Assembly (NCBI GenBank): GCA_029215795.1
Contig: JARDYH010000004.1
Span: 205,138,017 to 205,202,016 of the forward strand
Direction: 5' to 3'
DNA from: Anniella stebbinsi
Lineage: Eukaryota > Chordata > Lepidosauria > Squamata > Anniellidae
Length of the DNA: 64,000 nt
The stretch's first letter is position 1; every line of letters starts with the position of its first letter. Of the stretch, positions 35,815 through 45,870 are shown piece by piece. A program made the position numbers and the translations under genes. The notes beneath the pieces are model-generated. The model did not search any database. It was not told where the DNA came from and saw nothing but the letters and a program-made list of their open reading frames with translations.

Positions 35815-36000
35815 GAACAGGCAGGCCCACAGGTCACCTGATCACACTACGGTGAAATGTACTGTATTTCTATTTCTATTTAAACTGTAATAATCATGTC
35901 TAGCTTTACATCTATGCATATAAATGAGCATATGCAAATGTTATGCAAATCTGTGTCTTCCTTAGTCCTCTTTTTTTGGGATACATAAGTGGCCACCCTA
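35815..36000 (-). repeat. Family F interspersed repeat, copy 3, inverted
   Basis: Complement of copies 1 and 2: 'ATTTCTATTTCTATTTAAAC' then 'AGTCCTCTTTTTTTGGG' and 'CATAAGTGGCCACCCT', placing its left end beside the SINE at 36005. Confidence 0.7.
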
Positions 36001-36004
36001 CATA

Positions 36005-36263
36005 AGAGCCAGTGTGATGTAGTGGTTAGAGTGTTGGAACGTGGACTGGGGAGACCTGGATTCAAGTCTCCAATCGGCTTTAAAGTATACTGGGTGACTT
36101 TGTGCCAGACACTGACACTCAGACTCACCGACCTCAAAGGGTTGCTGACTTGCCAAGGGGATAGAATGGAGAGTTGGTGGAGGATCATGTATGCGTCCTT
36201 CAGTTTCTTGGAGAAAAAGGTGGGACATAAATCTAATAAATAAATAAATAAATAAATAAATAA
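36005..36263 (+). repeat. tRNA-derived SINE with (TAAA)n tail, complete
   Basis: 'GAGCCAGTGTGATGTAGTGG' and 'TTAGAGTGTTGGAACGTGGA' form the tRNA-related head with A-box region, 'ACCTGGATTCAAGTCTCC' the B box. The body has 'CTCAAAGGGTTGCTGACTTG' and the tail (TAAA)n at 36234-36263. Head, body and tail are all present. Confidence 0.82.
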
Positions 36264-36899
36264 GCATCGATAAATTTTGTGCAGATCGGCATCCTATTTT
36301 GCCCTCCTATTTTGGTGATTCATGAGGTGGCTGCCTGACAGCTAGGAGATTTCAAATTTGGATGACAAGAATATATTGGCCTGCATGATGGTGTTGCATT
36401 TGCTACCTTGATCTGATATTGGTCCTGTTCATTTGGTTTTGTTACTGTTGCTAAATCTGTGGCGATCCATCAGGAAACTGCTTTACTGTCAACTGACAAG
36501 ATTACTAGAAAGTGAAAAAGTGACCTAACACTGGTTCTGTTCCATCTTTTCATCTCAGATCACACCTTGTTATGCTTCTAAATATATGTTTGACATTAGG
36601 AAAGAAATAAGGGGCACTCCCTACAGCAGTGAGAAGAAAAGACTTTGCCACTCACATCACAATAATGCCAAGAACATACTGGATGTGCTACTGCTAACAA
36701 GACATCCATTGATTGTTTGGCAGGTTTGACTGCAGCTAATCCCCAGTATAAGGTTTTTTTAAAAGGAAAAAAAAAGAAAAGAAAAAAGAACAGGAAAGGA
36801 AGTAAAAAACAACAACAACTAAGAAGCAACGAAGGCAGGTAGGTGGAAGAGAATACAGATGATAACAGAGACAGGAGTGATGAGGTGTGATGTAGCATT

Positions 36900-37690
36900 G
36901 TATTGAATATCCGTCTGGGTCCGCGAGGGCAGCGGATGCCCCCACGTCCAGCCCTCACAGGCCCAGGCAGACCCACTTGGTGCTAGGAAGGACCCATGCC
37001 CGAGCGCTCGTGAGCCTTTGAGAGTGGTCAGGCATGGGTCCGCCCTGACTTCCAGATCACGCCGCATCCTTTGTCCCTTTTCCCCCACTGCGTTAATGGC
37101 AGCTGCCATTAACACAGCAGGGGGAAATATGCAATTGCCCCAGCCTTGGGGAGGTCACGTTTCTCTCTCCCCTCTACTGATGGGGGCTTTAAAGGCCTTA
37201 TTAACAGGACCTTTAAAGCCCCCATTGGTGGCGGGGGCGGGGGGAGAGAAACACACAATTTCCCCAGGGCTGGGGAAATCACGTATTTTCTCCCTCCACT
37301 CTAATGGCAGCTGCCTCCCCCCACCATGTCAATCGGGGCCTTAAAGGCTCTCTTAATGCAAAGTAACCTTGTGTTAAGAGGGCCTTTAAGGCCCTGGTTG
37401 GCGTGGGGGATGGATGGCAAAGTGTGCTTTCTGGGGCCTCAGGAAAGCGCGCAATTCCCCTGGCCACACTAATGGCGTGGCCGGGAGAACTGCACACTTT
37501 CCAGAGACCCTAGAAAGTATGCTTTGCTGAGGGCTCGGGAGGGTCTCGAGCCTTTTGAGTGCTTGGCAAAGGCTCATGTGGCCCAGCTCCTTGAAGAAGG
37601 GCTGTGTGAGCAGGGTGCAGCGAGCTCATGGGGCAAACCCAGGCTGAGCTCTTCAAACCCTAGTGCGATGTGATTTCCAAACCCAAGAAT
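36900..37690. mobile_element. GC-rich hairpin-ladder element (probable non-autonomous DNA element)
   Basis: A GC-rich block in AT-rich DNA with at least three hairpins in series: a perfect 22-base palindrome with half GTTAATGGCAG at 37092-37113; GGGGGCTTTAAAGG / CCTTTAAAGCCCCC at about 37180-37225; and GGGGCCTTAAAGGCTCTCTT / AAGAGGGCCTTTAAGGCCC at 37335-37394. Repeated 'GGGGAAATCACGT'-like units separate them. Its left boundary sequence 'AATATCCGTCTGGGTCCG' (36905-36922) reappears inside 38600-38632. Ends and superfamily are undetermined; no coding frame convinces. Confidence 0.55.
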
Positions 37691-37733
37691 TTTATTTAAA
37701 CAAGGGAAGTACTGTATTTGGAAAGGAATTATG

Positions 37734-38053
37734 TAGGCTGACCATATGGAAAGGAGGACAGGGCTCATGTAACTTTAACAGTTGTAGAGAAGAGGGAATT
37801 TAAGCCAGAGTCATTTGTATGCAATTAATTCCTGGTGAAATTCCCTCTTCATTACAACAGTTAAAGCTGCAGGGGCCCTGCCCTCTTTTGTATCTGGTCA
37901 CTCTAGTATAGTGCATGCAACTTTAACTGCTTTGATGAAGAGGTGATTTCACCAGGTACTAATTGCATACAAATGACGCAGGCTGAAATTTCCTTTTCTC
38001 TGCAACTGTTAAAGTTACATGAGTCCTGTCCTCCTTTTCATATGGTCAGCCTA
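37734..38053. mobile_element. Dimeric palindrome MITE, family A copy 2
   Basis: TAGGCTGACCATATGGAAAG and CTTTTCATATGGTCAGCCTA ends, near-perfect. Central 'CTAGTATAGTGCATGCAACT'. No clear flanking duplication. Confidence 0.85.
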
Positions 38054-38341
38054 GGCAGTAGAGAAAGACTAAGGGGGACTTTATGACCCTAACCACTGAT
38101 TTACTTGTTAAAGAATCCTAAGTGATTTGGGATGCTTATATAAAACTGGAGCAGACCCCGCACCTCAGCAATTGCATTTTAATTCAGATGCTGTAAAAAT
38201 GGCAGTCCATCAAGATGTAGGGTTGTTCTAGGGCATTCTGGTGGCCACCAGCCAAGAAGATCTGAAAGAATGCCATTGACTTTCACCCTTCCCTCAAAAG
38301 TGCAAAAGAGGGAAAGCAATTTTCCCTCCTCTTTCATGTCT

Positions 38342-38370
38342 GGACCCTCCCCCCCGCCCCCCCCCCCCAA
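38342..38370 (+). repeat. C-rich run
   Basis: Poly-C broken by a single G, longest arm 12 C. Confidence 0.85.
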
Positions 38371-38521
38371 ATTTTGGATCAGCCTAGACTTTACTGCAAA
38401 TATGGATAACATTTTTTTTCTATATATATTTGTTTGTGGAATTTATATCCTGCCTTTTGCCATGGACATTTTCAAGGCAGCTTTATACCATATAAATGTA
38501 ACAGTTTCATTATCTTTTACC

Positions 38522-38834
38522 TAAGGGTGTCCGTATGAAAAGGAGGACAGGGCTCCTGTTTCTTTAACAGTTGCACAGAAAAGGGAATTTCATCAGGTGT
38601 ATCAAATATCCATCTGGGTCCGTGAGGGCAGTTAAAGCTGCAGTTGCCCTGCCCTAGCTATATTATAGTGACCAGTTACAAAAGAGGGCAGGGCTCCTGC
38701 AGTTTTAACTGTTGTGATGAAGGAGAATTTTCACCAGGTGTTGCATGCATACAAATAACACCTGCTGAAATTCCCTTTTCTATACAATTGTTAAAGAGGC
38801 AGGAGCCCTGTCCTCTTTTTCATATGGTTACCCA
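38522..38834. mobile_element. Dimeric palindrome MITE, family A copy 3, chimeric
   Basis: Arms as in the other copies, but in the left half the segment expected after 'CATCAGGTGT' (38591-38600) is replaced by 'ATCAAATATCCATCTGGGTC' and 'CGTGAGGGCAG', which matches 36905-36930 rather than any family A copy. Confidence 0.75.
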
Positions 38835-39197
38835 TTAGTTCAAACCAAGCACTCCTTGTTTTAATTAAGCTAACTGGGGGTTGCCTTTTTGTTTTTAATG
38901 TGTTTATAATTTTACTTTCCTCTTTTACCGTCAACTGGAAAAAGTTTCTGTTTCCTTTGCTGTCAAATGAGCTTCTGTTTCTATTTGTAACTCTTTATCA
39001 TAACCATTTCCTACTCTCAGGATCTCTGGGCAATATTCACATCTAGCTACTGGTTGATGCCAACTGAAAACCAAATCCCAAACTTTTACCAGCTTGTGGG
39101 GGTTCCCTTTCTCTAGTAATAAATCTACACCTATAAGTTTATTTTGCTAATATGTTAGCAGTAGCTGACAAATGCAAAACCTAAACTCAAACCAGGC

Positions 39198-39584
39198 CTG
39201 TTTACTAGGGCTGTGCACGGACCCTCTGATCCGATCTGGATCCTGATCTGGGAGGTCCGGATCAGGCCTGATCTGACCTGTGTTGGATTGGGCCTGATCT
39301 GATCTGCCTCGGATCTGGATCTGGATACACTCCGGGTCCATGCAGAGCCCTCCCTCTTGCTCTCCCCGGTCCCTCCCTCCCCCCCCCCCAATCACCCTCC
39401 TTACCTGTAGCCTCCTCCGCGTCGTCCTCCGCGGTGGCTGGCCTCCTCAATGTCAGCCAGCCACTTTCCTGCTCGCGCCAGGTGATGACGTCACCCGCCA
39501 TGACCGGCAAATGTGGATTGGGCCAGATCGTCCCAATCCGCTCTGGATTCGGGAGCTGGAGCCATGCACAGTCCTACTGTTTAC
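39198..39584. mobile_element. Fold-back hAT-type element, family B copy 2 (39206-39576)
   Basis: 371 bp, the shortest member. Ends TAGGGCTGTGCACGGA and CCATGCACAGTCCTA; perfect 8-bp duplication CTGTTTAC (39198-39205, 39577-39584). The left subterminal region is almost entirely GATCTGGATC / GATCAGGCCTGATC half sites. The interior is reduced to a short GC-rich segment with 'GGTGATGACGTCACC' (39481-39495), a 15-base palindrome. Confidence 0.88.
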
Positions 39585-40034
39585 TGCTCATGCGAGCTTT
39601 TTAATACCACAAACTCAGATGATATCATGACCCCTTTTCTGTGAAAAGAGAAATTGCAACCTACAATAATTCTTTTTTCAGAAGAAAAGCCACAATCTCA
39701 CACAAAATTTTCTAATTCTGGCATTGCACTATTGAAACAAACAAGTGAGTTAGCTGGTGTTGCATCATTGGAATCAACTCGTAGATCTATCACATAGTCA
39801 GTGAAGCTCTGTTGTTGTAATTGCTAATCTAGCAGAAAACTAATGCAGTTACAAGGGAAAGACTTGTTCACTGTGCAATGGCCCCATCTCTAGGTCTAAG
39901 GCTATAATTATTTTTATGTTGAACTTCAGATAGTAAAATTACAAATACTGGTACCAGCATGGCATGAATCCCATTCCATCCAAGACTTGCACAATATTAT
40001 ATCATTATTAGGAGGGTGCAGTTTTATGGGGATG

Positions 40035-40944
40035 GCTGTAAGTAGGGGTGTGCACTGGATCGAGTCCGATCCATGATCCGGACCCGATCCGGCCAAAATT
40101 GGATAAAATTATCCGATTCTGATCCCCGCATCTGGATCGTCTGGTCTCATCCAATCCAATCCGAAAGGACCCAATCCGGATTGGAAGAGATCGGAGGATC
40201 GGACCTCCTCCCCCCACTTGCACTCCTTACTGCTGGGGCCGTCTGTTGCTGTTCGCTAGTACCTTCTACTGAGAAACAGGCTTCGCGGCCTGCCTCTCAG
40301 TAGCATGCCAGGTGATGACATCACCCAGTGCGCTACTGAGAGGCAGGCCGTGAAGCCTGTTTCTCAGTAGAAGGTGACAGCGGATGGCAGCAGGCGGCCC
40401 CGGCAGGTAAGGAGTGCGAGTGGGGGGAAGGGGAGGGGCCCATTTACCTGCCGGGGTGCCCGCTTCCGTCCACTGCCGTCCGCTGGTACTGTCTACTGAG
40501 AAACAGGCTTCGTGGCCTAATTCTCAGTAGAGTGCCAGGTGATGACATCACCCAGCATGCTACTGAGAGGCAGGCAGTGAAGCCTGTTTCTCAGTAGACG
40601 GGACCAGCAGATGGCAGTGGATGGCAGTGAACGGCCCTGGCAGGTAAGGAGCGCGAGTGAGGGGGAGAGACAGGGAGGGGGGAGTTAGGCTCCCACTCAC
40701 CCGCCCCCATGTTTTCCTCATAGGCTTGCATTGGGGGAAAGCTTTCTTTCCCCCAGTGCAAGCCTATGGCAAAAACTCCTAAAATGGCGTCCGATCCGAA
40801 AATCGGACTTCTGATTTTCGGATCGGGGTCGGATCTGATCTAATCCCGAAAGCCTCCGATTCGATCCGATCTGACATGCCAATCCCGGTTCCAATCCTGG
40901 TTCCAATCCGATCCCGGGGGTCCTTGCACATCCCTAGCTGTAAG
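40035..40944 (+). mobile_element. Fold-back hAT-type element, family B copy 3 (40043-40936), duplicated hairpin
   Basis: 894 bp with ends TAGGGGTGTGCACTGGA and TCCTTGCACATCCCTA and a perfect 8-bp duplication GCTGTAAG (40035-40042, 40937-40944). The interior has two successive palindromes of about 110 bp: 40264-40373 and 40490-40602, each built of CTACTGAGAAACAGGCTTCG / TGAAGCCTGTTTCTCAGTAG around GGTGATGACATCACC. A third hairpin, CATAGGCTTGCATTGGGGG / CCCCCAGTGCAAGCCTATG, lies at 40721-40768. Subterminal arrays of TCCGATC follow. No open frame of transposase length. Confidence 0.88.
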
Positions 40945-41002
40945 CCTACGAACTTGGAGGTTTATGGGCATCCAATACAGAGTGGGAAGAGCTTGAAGGC
41001 CC

Positions 41003-41319
41003 TAGGGTGACCATATGGAATGGAGGACAGGGCTCTTGTACCTTTAATAGTTGCACAGAAAATGGAATTTCAACAGGTGTCATTTGTATGCATGCAGCAC
41101 CTGGTGAAATTCCCTCTTCATCACAACAGTTAAAGTTGCAGGAGCCCTGCCCTCTTGACCAGATACAAAAGAGGGCAGGGCTCCTGCAGCTTATACTGTT
41201 GTGATGAAGAGGGAATTTCACCAGGTGCTACATGCATACAAATGACCCCTGTTGAAATTCCCTTTTCTATTCAACTGTTATAGATACAGGAGCCCTGTCC
41301 TCCTAGTCATATGGTTATC
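41003..41319. mobile_element. Dimeric palindrome MITE, family A copy 4
   Basis: Left TAGGGTGACCATATGGAA; right end decayed to 'CATATGGTTATCT'. The central 'GCCCTCTTGACCAGATACAA' and 'AGAGGGCAGGGCTCC' show the head-to-head junction of the two palindromic halves clearly. Confidence 0.8.
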
Positions 41320-41556
41320 TGAGATGAGTCAATCTTCACCACTGCACTCCTCCCACTCTGTACTTTTGCTAGACAGGCATTTTTGCCAGCCTAGATGGGC
41401 TCTGCAGTGTGGGAGGGAAGGAGGCTGGGGAAAACAGAGGATTCTTCTTAAACCAGCTCCCTAATTCCCTTTTCTACCTCCCAGTGATTGGTTGATCTGC
41501 CCCTCTGTGCAGCTCAGCCAATCACAACAAGATTTTTCATTGTACAAAATCCCTTA

Positions 41557-41605
41557 AGATGCAATCCTATGCATGTTTAGACAGGGAAAAAATGCTGGCT
41601 GGTAG
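41557..41605. repeat. Family I half copy abutting L2 fragment
   Basis: 'GATGCAATCCTATGCATGTT' and 'TAGACAGGGAAAAAATGCTG', then directly LINE sequence. Confidence 0.6.
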
Positions 41606-42404
41606 TTGCTTGGGGGTTCTCCTAGAACCATCTCTGTCACTTGAGGCGCAGGTGGCCTCAGTGGCACGGAGTGCTTTCTACCAACTTCGGTTGGTGGCCC
41701 AGCTACGTCTCTATCTGGACAGGGATAACCTGGCTTCAGTTGTCCATGCTCTGGTAACCTCCAAGTTAGATTACGGCAATGCACCCTACATGGGGCTACC
41801 TTTGAAGGCAGTTCGGAAGCTGCAGCTTGTGCAAAATGCAGTGGCCAGATTGATAACTGGGACCAAAAGGTTAGAACATATAAGACCTACTCTGGCCCAC
41901 TTGCATTGGCTGCCTGTATGTTTCCGAGCCTGATTCAAGGTGCGGGTTTTAACCTATAAAGCCTTACATGGCTTGGGACCACAATACCTGGTGGAATGCC
42001 TTTCCCGACATGAATCTACCCGAACACTACGTTCAACATCTAAGGGAAGCTCGGAGGTCGGCAACAAGGGAGAGGGCCTTCTCTGTGGTGGCCCCCCAAT
42101 TGTGGAATGATCTCCCTGACGAGGCCTGCCTGGCGCCAACATTGCTATCTTTTCGGCGCCAAGTCAAGACTTTCCTCTTCTCTCAGGCATTTGGCAATAT
42201 CTGAGGAGCTTGAGTTTGTTTTTGTTTTTAGGCTTACAGCTTTTAAAAATTATTATAGTGGTTTTAAATGTATGTGTATATTGCATGCTTTTTCTGTTTT
42301 AACTTTGTTTATTGTTTTTAATTGTTTTAATCCTATGTAAACTGCCCAGAGAGCTTCAGCTATGGGGCGGTATACAAATGCAATAAATAAATAAATAAAT
42401 AAAT
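41606..42404 (+). pseudogene. L2-clade LINE: reverse-transcriptase C-terminal region and 3' UTR
   Basis: A frame ending at 41933 carries VHALVTSKLDYGNAPYMGLP, LQLVQNAVARLITGTKRLEH and LHWLPVCFRA, the C-terminal end of an L2/CR1-type ORF2. A single TGA stops it, and the continuation is in another frame (41968-42204) with RERAFSVVAPQLWNDLPDEA and SFRRQVKTFLFSQAFGNI. The 3' UTR follows to 'CCCAGAGAGCTTCAGCTATG' and an (AAAT)n tail at 42382-42404. One stop and one frameshift; the endonuclease and catalytic RT domains are absent through 5' truncation. Confidence 0.85.
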
Positions 42405-42952
42405 TGTAGGATCTTCTTCGGTCTAAGTATGGATAGGATTGTGTATTTTGCCGAAAATGCCCAAATGCCACCAGTTGGTCAGGATTTCACCACATATCTT
42501 GTGCCAAGTGAAAAAGAAACGTCCTGGGTACAGCGAGCAGAAAACTATCAGACCACTTGATATTTTTTCTACAAGCCCTTTTAGGCTGGCTAGTATCCTG
42601 CCAAACATGGGGTGTGTTTAAAAGAAGAAGAAAAGGCAGGGCACTCCTTTGTTTTGCATTTTAAAGAGAGGTTTTAAAAGTCACACTTAAGAAAAGAATG
42701 ATTATTCTATAAAACAAGCCTTTTTAAAAAATCCAGACTTTATTACCCTTCTCTGTCACTTTTCCAGTTGTCTCTTTATTGCATCGTTCCCAGGATATAA
42801 AGCATTCTTTACATACCTTTAGGGAGAAATTCTGAATCATTCTTAACACTTGTTCTGCTAGCAAGACAGAGAGACAGAAAGAAAGAGATCAGCACAAATT
42901 AGAATCATTTGACTGTATTCTGTATTTTAATCTGTAAGGTAGAAGTCACTTG

Positions 42953-43076
42953 CCTTTCAGACGTTTTGGACTCCAATTCCCAGAATTCCTGACTATTGGC
43001 TACGCTTGATGGGGCTGATGTGAGTTGAAGTCCCAAACATCTGGAGGTGACCAGGTTGGGGAAGGCTGATTTACAC
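42953..43076. repeat. Family D MITE, complete
   Basis: 'TTTTGGACTCCAATTCCCAG', 'GTGAGTTGAAGTCCCAAACA' and 'CAGGTTGGGGAAGGCTGATT'. Confidence 0.8.
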
Positions 43077-43085
43077 ATAGATTAA

Positions 43086-43172
43086 AGCTGCAAACCTATA
43101 AATACTTACATGGGAGTAAGTCCCATAAAATTCAATGGGACCTACATTTGAGTAGACATGCATAAGATCGCA
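43086..43172. repeat. Family C MITE, complete
   Basis: 'GCTGCAAACCTATAAATAC' to 'AGACATGCATAAGATCGCA', ten bases after a family D copy. Confidence 0.8.
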
Positions 43173-43195
43173 AAAAAGAACAAAGAAAGGATATT

Positions 43196-43402
43196 GTAGT
43201 CAGAAAAGGACAACTAAAATTATCAATGTGCTGGAGCAACTCCTCTATGGGAAAGGTTACAACATTTGGGACTGCTTAGCTTAGAAAAAGTGAGTGGGGG
43301 GGGGAGTCATGATAGAAGCGTACAAAATATGCATGGTGTGGAGAAAGTGGACAGGGAGACATTTCATAATACTAGAACATGGAGTCATCTCATGAAACTG
43401 AT
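43196..43402 (+). mobile_element. CR1 LINE internal fragment
   Basis: 'CAACTCCTCTATGGGAAAGG', 'GGGACTGCTTAGCTTAGAAA', 'GTGGAGAAAGTGGACAGGGA' and 'CATGGAGTCATCTCATGAAA' correspond to the CR1 ORF2 C-terminal region. Frames are broken, and the 3' end is missing. Confidence 0.75.
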
Positions 43403-43599
43403 TTGAAAGCCCTCTCTTGGGTTTCTTTCTGCCAAACAGGCCTCAGGTGGTGGCAGGACAGAGAGAAGTGTGCCAGGATTTCCTTTGATTTTCCTGGGTT
43501 TTTGTTCTATCCTGGGTGTCAGGGGGGATTTTCTGTAACTTTGTATAAAGTCTGGGAATGAATTATTATAGTCCATCCAATCCTTACAACATTATCATT

Positions 43600-44420
43600 T
43601 TCCTAAACAGCTTATAGGAAACAGGAAGTTCATACCATATATATGCCCCACTATTCTGTTGCATATTTGGTTTGTTCTGTAATTAAACTTTACTTGGCCC
43701 AAGTTCTCACATGTAGCAGACAAGGAGGTCATTTCTTGTCGGTACCTGAGTTGTGGGCTAACATCACTGAATGCTTCTTCATACATCAATGACATCTTGA
43801 CAACATATTAAAAAACTAGAGTCAGGGAGAATACTAATCTAACCCAATTGCAGCCTGAAATACCAAGTGATAGTTTTACCTCTTCATCTCCAGTTTGAGA
43901 GATCTAGGCCTTACTCATTGCTGAATTGCTGGCTGCCATAATGAGAGAGATTTCATATCATGAGTTTCAACTATCTAGTTTTCTGAGTTTTGATTTTTAT
44001 AGTAAGCAGGTTGTCTTTGACTACATGTATACCACATTCCTTCTCTCCATCAGTCTGTGCTGATTCAAAGATGGGGATGTAGCATGCAGTACAGCCCTTC
44101 CTGTACCATCTCAGAAGGCAGGTAGAAGATGGCATATTTGAATTTCCCCCATGCAAAACAAAACCTCTGCAAGAGGAAAGTTAGCAGACAAGAGAGAAGG
44201 CTTAGGCTAAAACAATTCTTCCTGATGCCCTACCTTTTCACATTCAGGAATGTTGATTGTTTTATATAATGGCATATCCACACCTGCCAATAAATCCCCA
44301 TCTGCAGACTGACATACTTTTGCATTTTTCTAGATATATGATACATAAAATATCACACTTGAATGACGGTCCTTTCCCCTTAGTTTTCAATTGAAAGAGT
44401 TTCTCCCCGCATATCAGTGC
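43600..44420. other. Stretch without recognised repeat
   Basis: AT-rich, no element termini seen. Confidence 0.25.
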
Positions 44421-44429
44421 CAGCACAAA

Positions 44430-44620
44430 TCAGCACAAATAATTGTTAAGTCATTAGCAAAGACTGTGAATGCCAGTTATCTTAATATTAAGCCTTCTGC
44501 TGCTCTCCCTGGAATTGTTTGACTTGATTGTGTCCCTGTTACATTGACAATCTGTTTTCTGTTATCAGCAGATAGGCTGACAGCTATTAAATTCTCGCTT
44601 AGAAAAATCTAAGAGCACTT
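44430..44620. promoter_or_regulatory. Candidate conserved non-coding block
   Basis: Repeat-free sequence with 'AATAATTGTTAAGTCATTAG', 'TACATTGACAATCTGTTTTC' and 'TCAGCAGATAGGCTGACAGC', which carry homeodomain (TAATT), SOX-like (ATTGACAAT) and TALE-type (CTGACAG) words. Suggestive only; alignment to other vertebrates is required. Confidence 0.3.
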
Positions 44621-44929
44621 GCATTTTTCCTCCCAGAAGGATGAGTCACCAAAATCAACAATTTACACAGAACAATGCAGAATAATAATAAAAAAGGGCG
44701 GGGGTGAGGGCAGTGCTGAGTCTCCTCAGCCGGAAATCAGGCCATTGCAGGATTGGGCCATTAGTTCACTAAAATCATCCACAGAGAGATTATTTTGTAT
44801 CTCTAGGAGCAGACAATACAATCTGCAACCTCCCTGTCTCCCTTACATTGTGTTTGACAGCTAACAGATTGGGGAGAATGCAGGGGAAGGGGGTGCGGTT
44901 TGACAGCTGTTTTGGAACTTTTGGAATTC

Positions 44930-45515
44930 ATAGCCACAAAATGCCTGGATGTATCTTTCTGAAATTTCTCACAGATAAGTACCTCAAACAAATCTGCCAT
45001 GTGGGCAAGTTTCATGCTTCTATCTTTAAAAATAAAAAAGTTAAATGCGTTTCTCTCCTCATTTCTCCCAAAATACCTTGCCACTACATGCTTGAAGCTA
45101 TGTTTCGGAAATTTCTCAAGCATGTCAACCACAGTGGTATCTCTAATGTAGCCAAGTTTCATGGTTGGATCTTGAAAAATAAAAAAGTTGAAGGCATAAC
45201 TCTTTCCCCCACTGCTTCCCATTTTTTCAAAAATGTATTGCCAGCAAAGGCAAGCACTTATGTTTCTGAAATTTCACACACACAAGTCCCAACATACCTT
45301 CTGCAATGTGGCAAAGTTTCATGTGTGGATCCTTAAAAATAAAAAAGTTATAGGCATTCCTGGTTCATTAGTAAAAAAATTATAGCCACAAAATGCCTGC
45401 ACCAATCTTTCTGAAATTTCTCAAATATAAGTACCTCAAACCCATCTGCAACATGGCCATATTTCATGCTTCTATCTTTAAAAATAAAAAAGTTATAGTC
45501 ATTTTTGTAACACAA
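44930..45515. repeat. Four-unit tandem array, unit about 150 bp
   Basis: Each unit contains 'TTTCTGAAATTTCTCA', a 'AAGTTTCATGCTTCTATCTT' segment and 'AAAAATAAAAAAGTTA'. The last landmark falls near 45028, 45176, 45334 and 45481, giving spacings of about 148, 158 and 147. Units 1 and 4 also share 'TAGCCACAAAATGCCTG'. The array runs into a family B-like right arm. Confidence 0.7.
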
Positions 45516-45519
45516 TACT

Positions 45520-45701
45520 AGGCTATGGGGAAATCATTCAAAATGGCATCCGATTCAAAAACTGGACACCCGATTTTCATATTGGTATCAGATCTGATAT
45601 GATACGATGGACCTCCAATTTTTCTGATACAATATTTTACTAAATCTGAAGTTCCAATTCTGATTCCGATATGATTTTTTTTGCATCCGTGCACATCCCT
45701 A
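45520..45701 (+). mobile_element. Family B-related right arm, diverged
   Basis: 'GGCTATGGGGAAATCATTC', 'AAAATGGCATCCGATTCAAA', 'CCGATTTTCATATTGGTATC' parallel the right arm of 40043-40936, and the end GTGCACATCCCTA matches the family terminus. No left end was found upstream, so either the element is truncated or the tandem array replaced its left part. Confidence 0.65.
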
Positions 45702-45870
45702 ATAAATGCCTCATGTAGAAAAATTCATAAACAGACAGCACACACAGAGATACACACAGAGATACAATTTAAAGCAATCAACAGTAAGAAAAATCCAGGA
45801 CCTGATTAAAACCTCATCATATGCTGCCAAATGCCTGAGAGAAGACAAGTTCTGAACCTGGCACTAAAAA

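Noticed and set aside
44803..45336. Frames of 139 and 162 aa with internal peptide repeats
   Set aside because: They translate the four-unit tandem array; the peptide repeats come from the DNA repeats.
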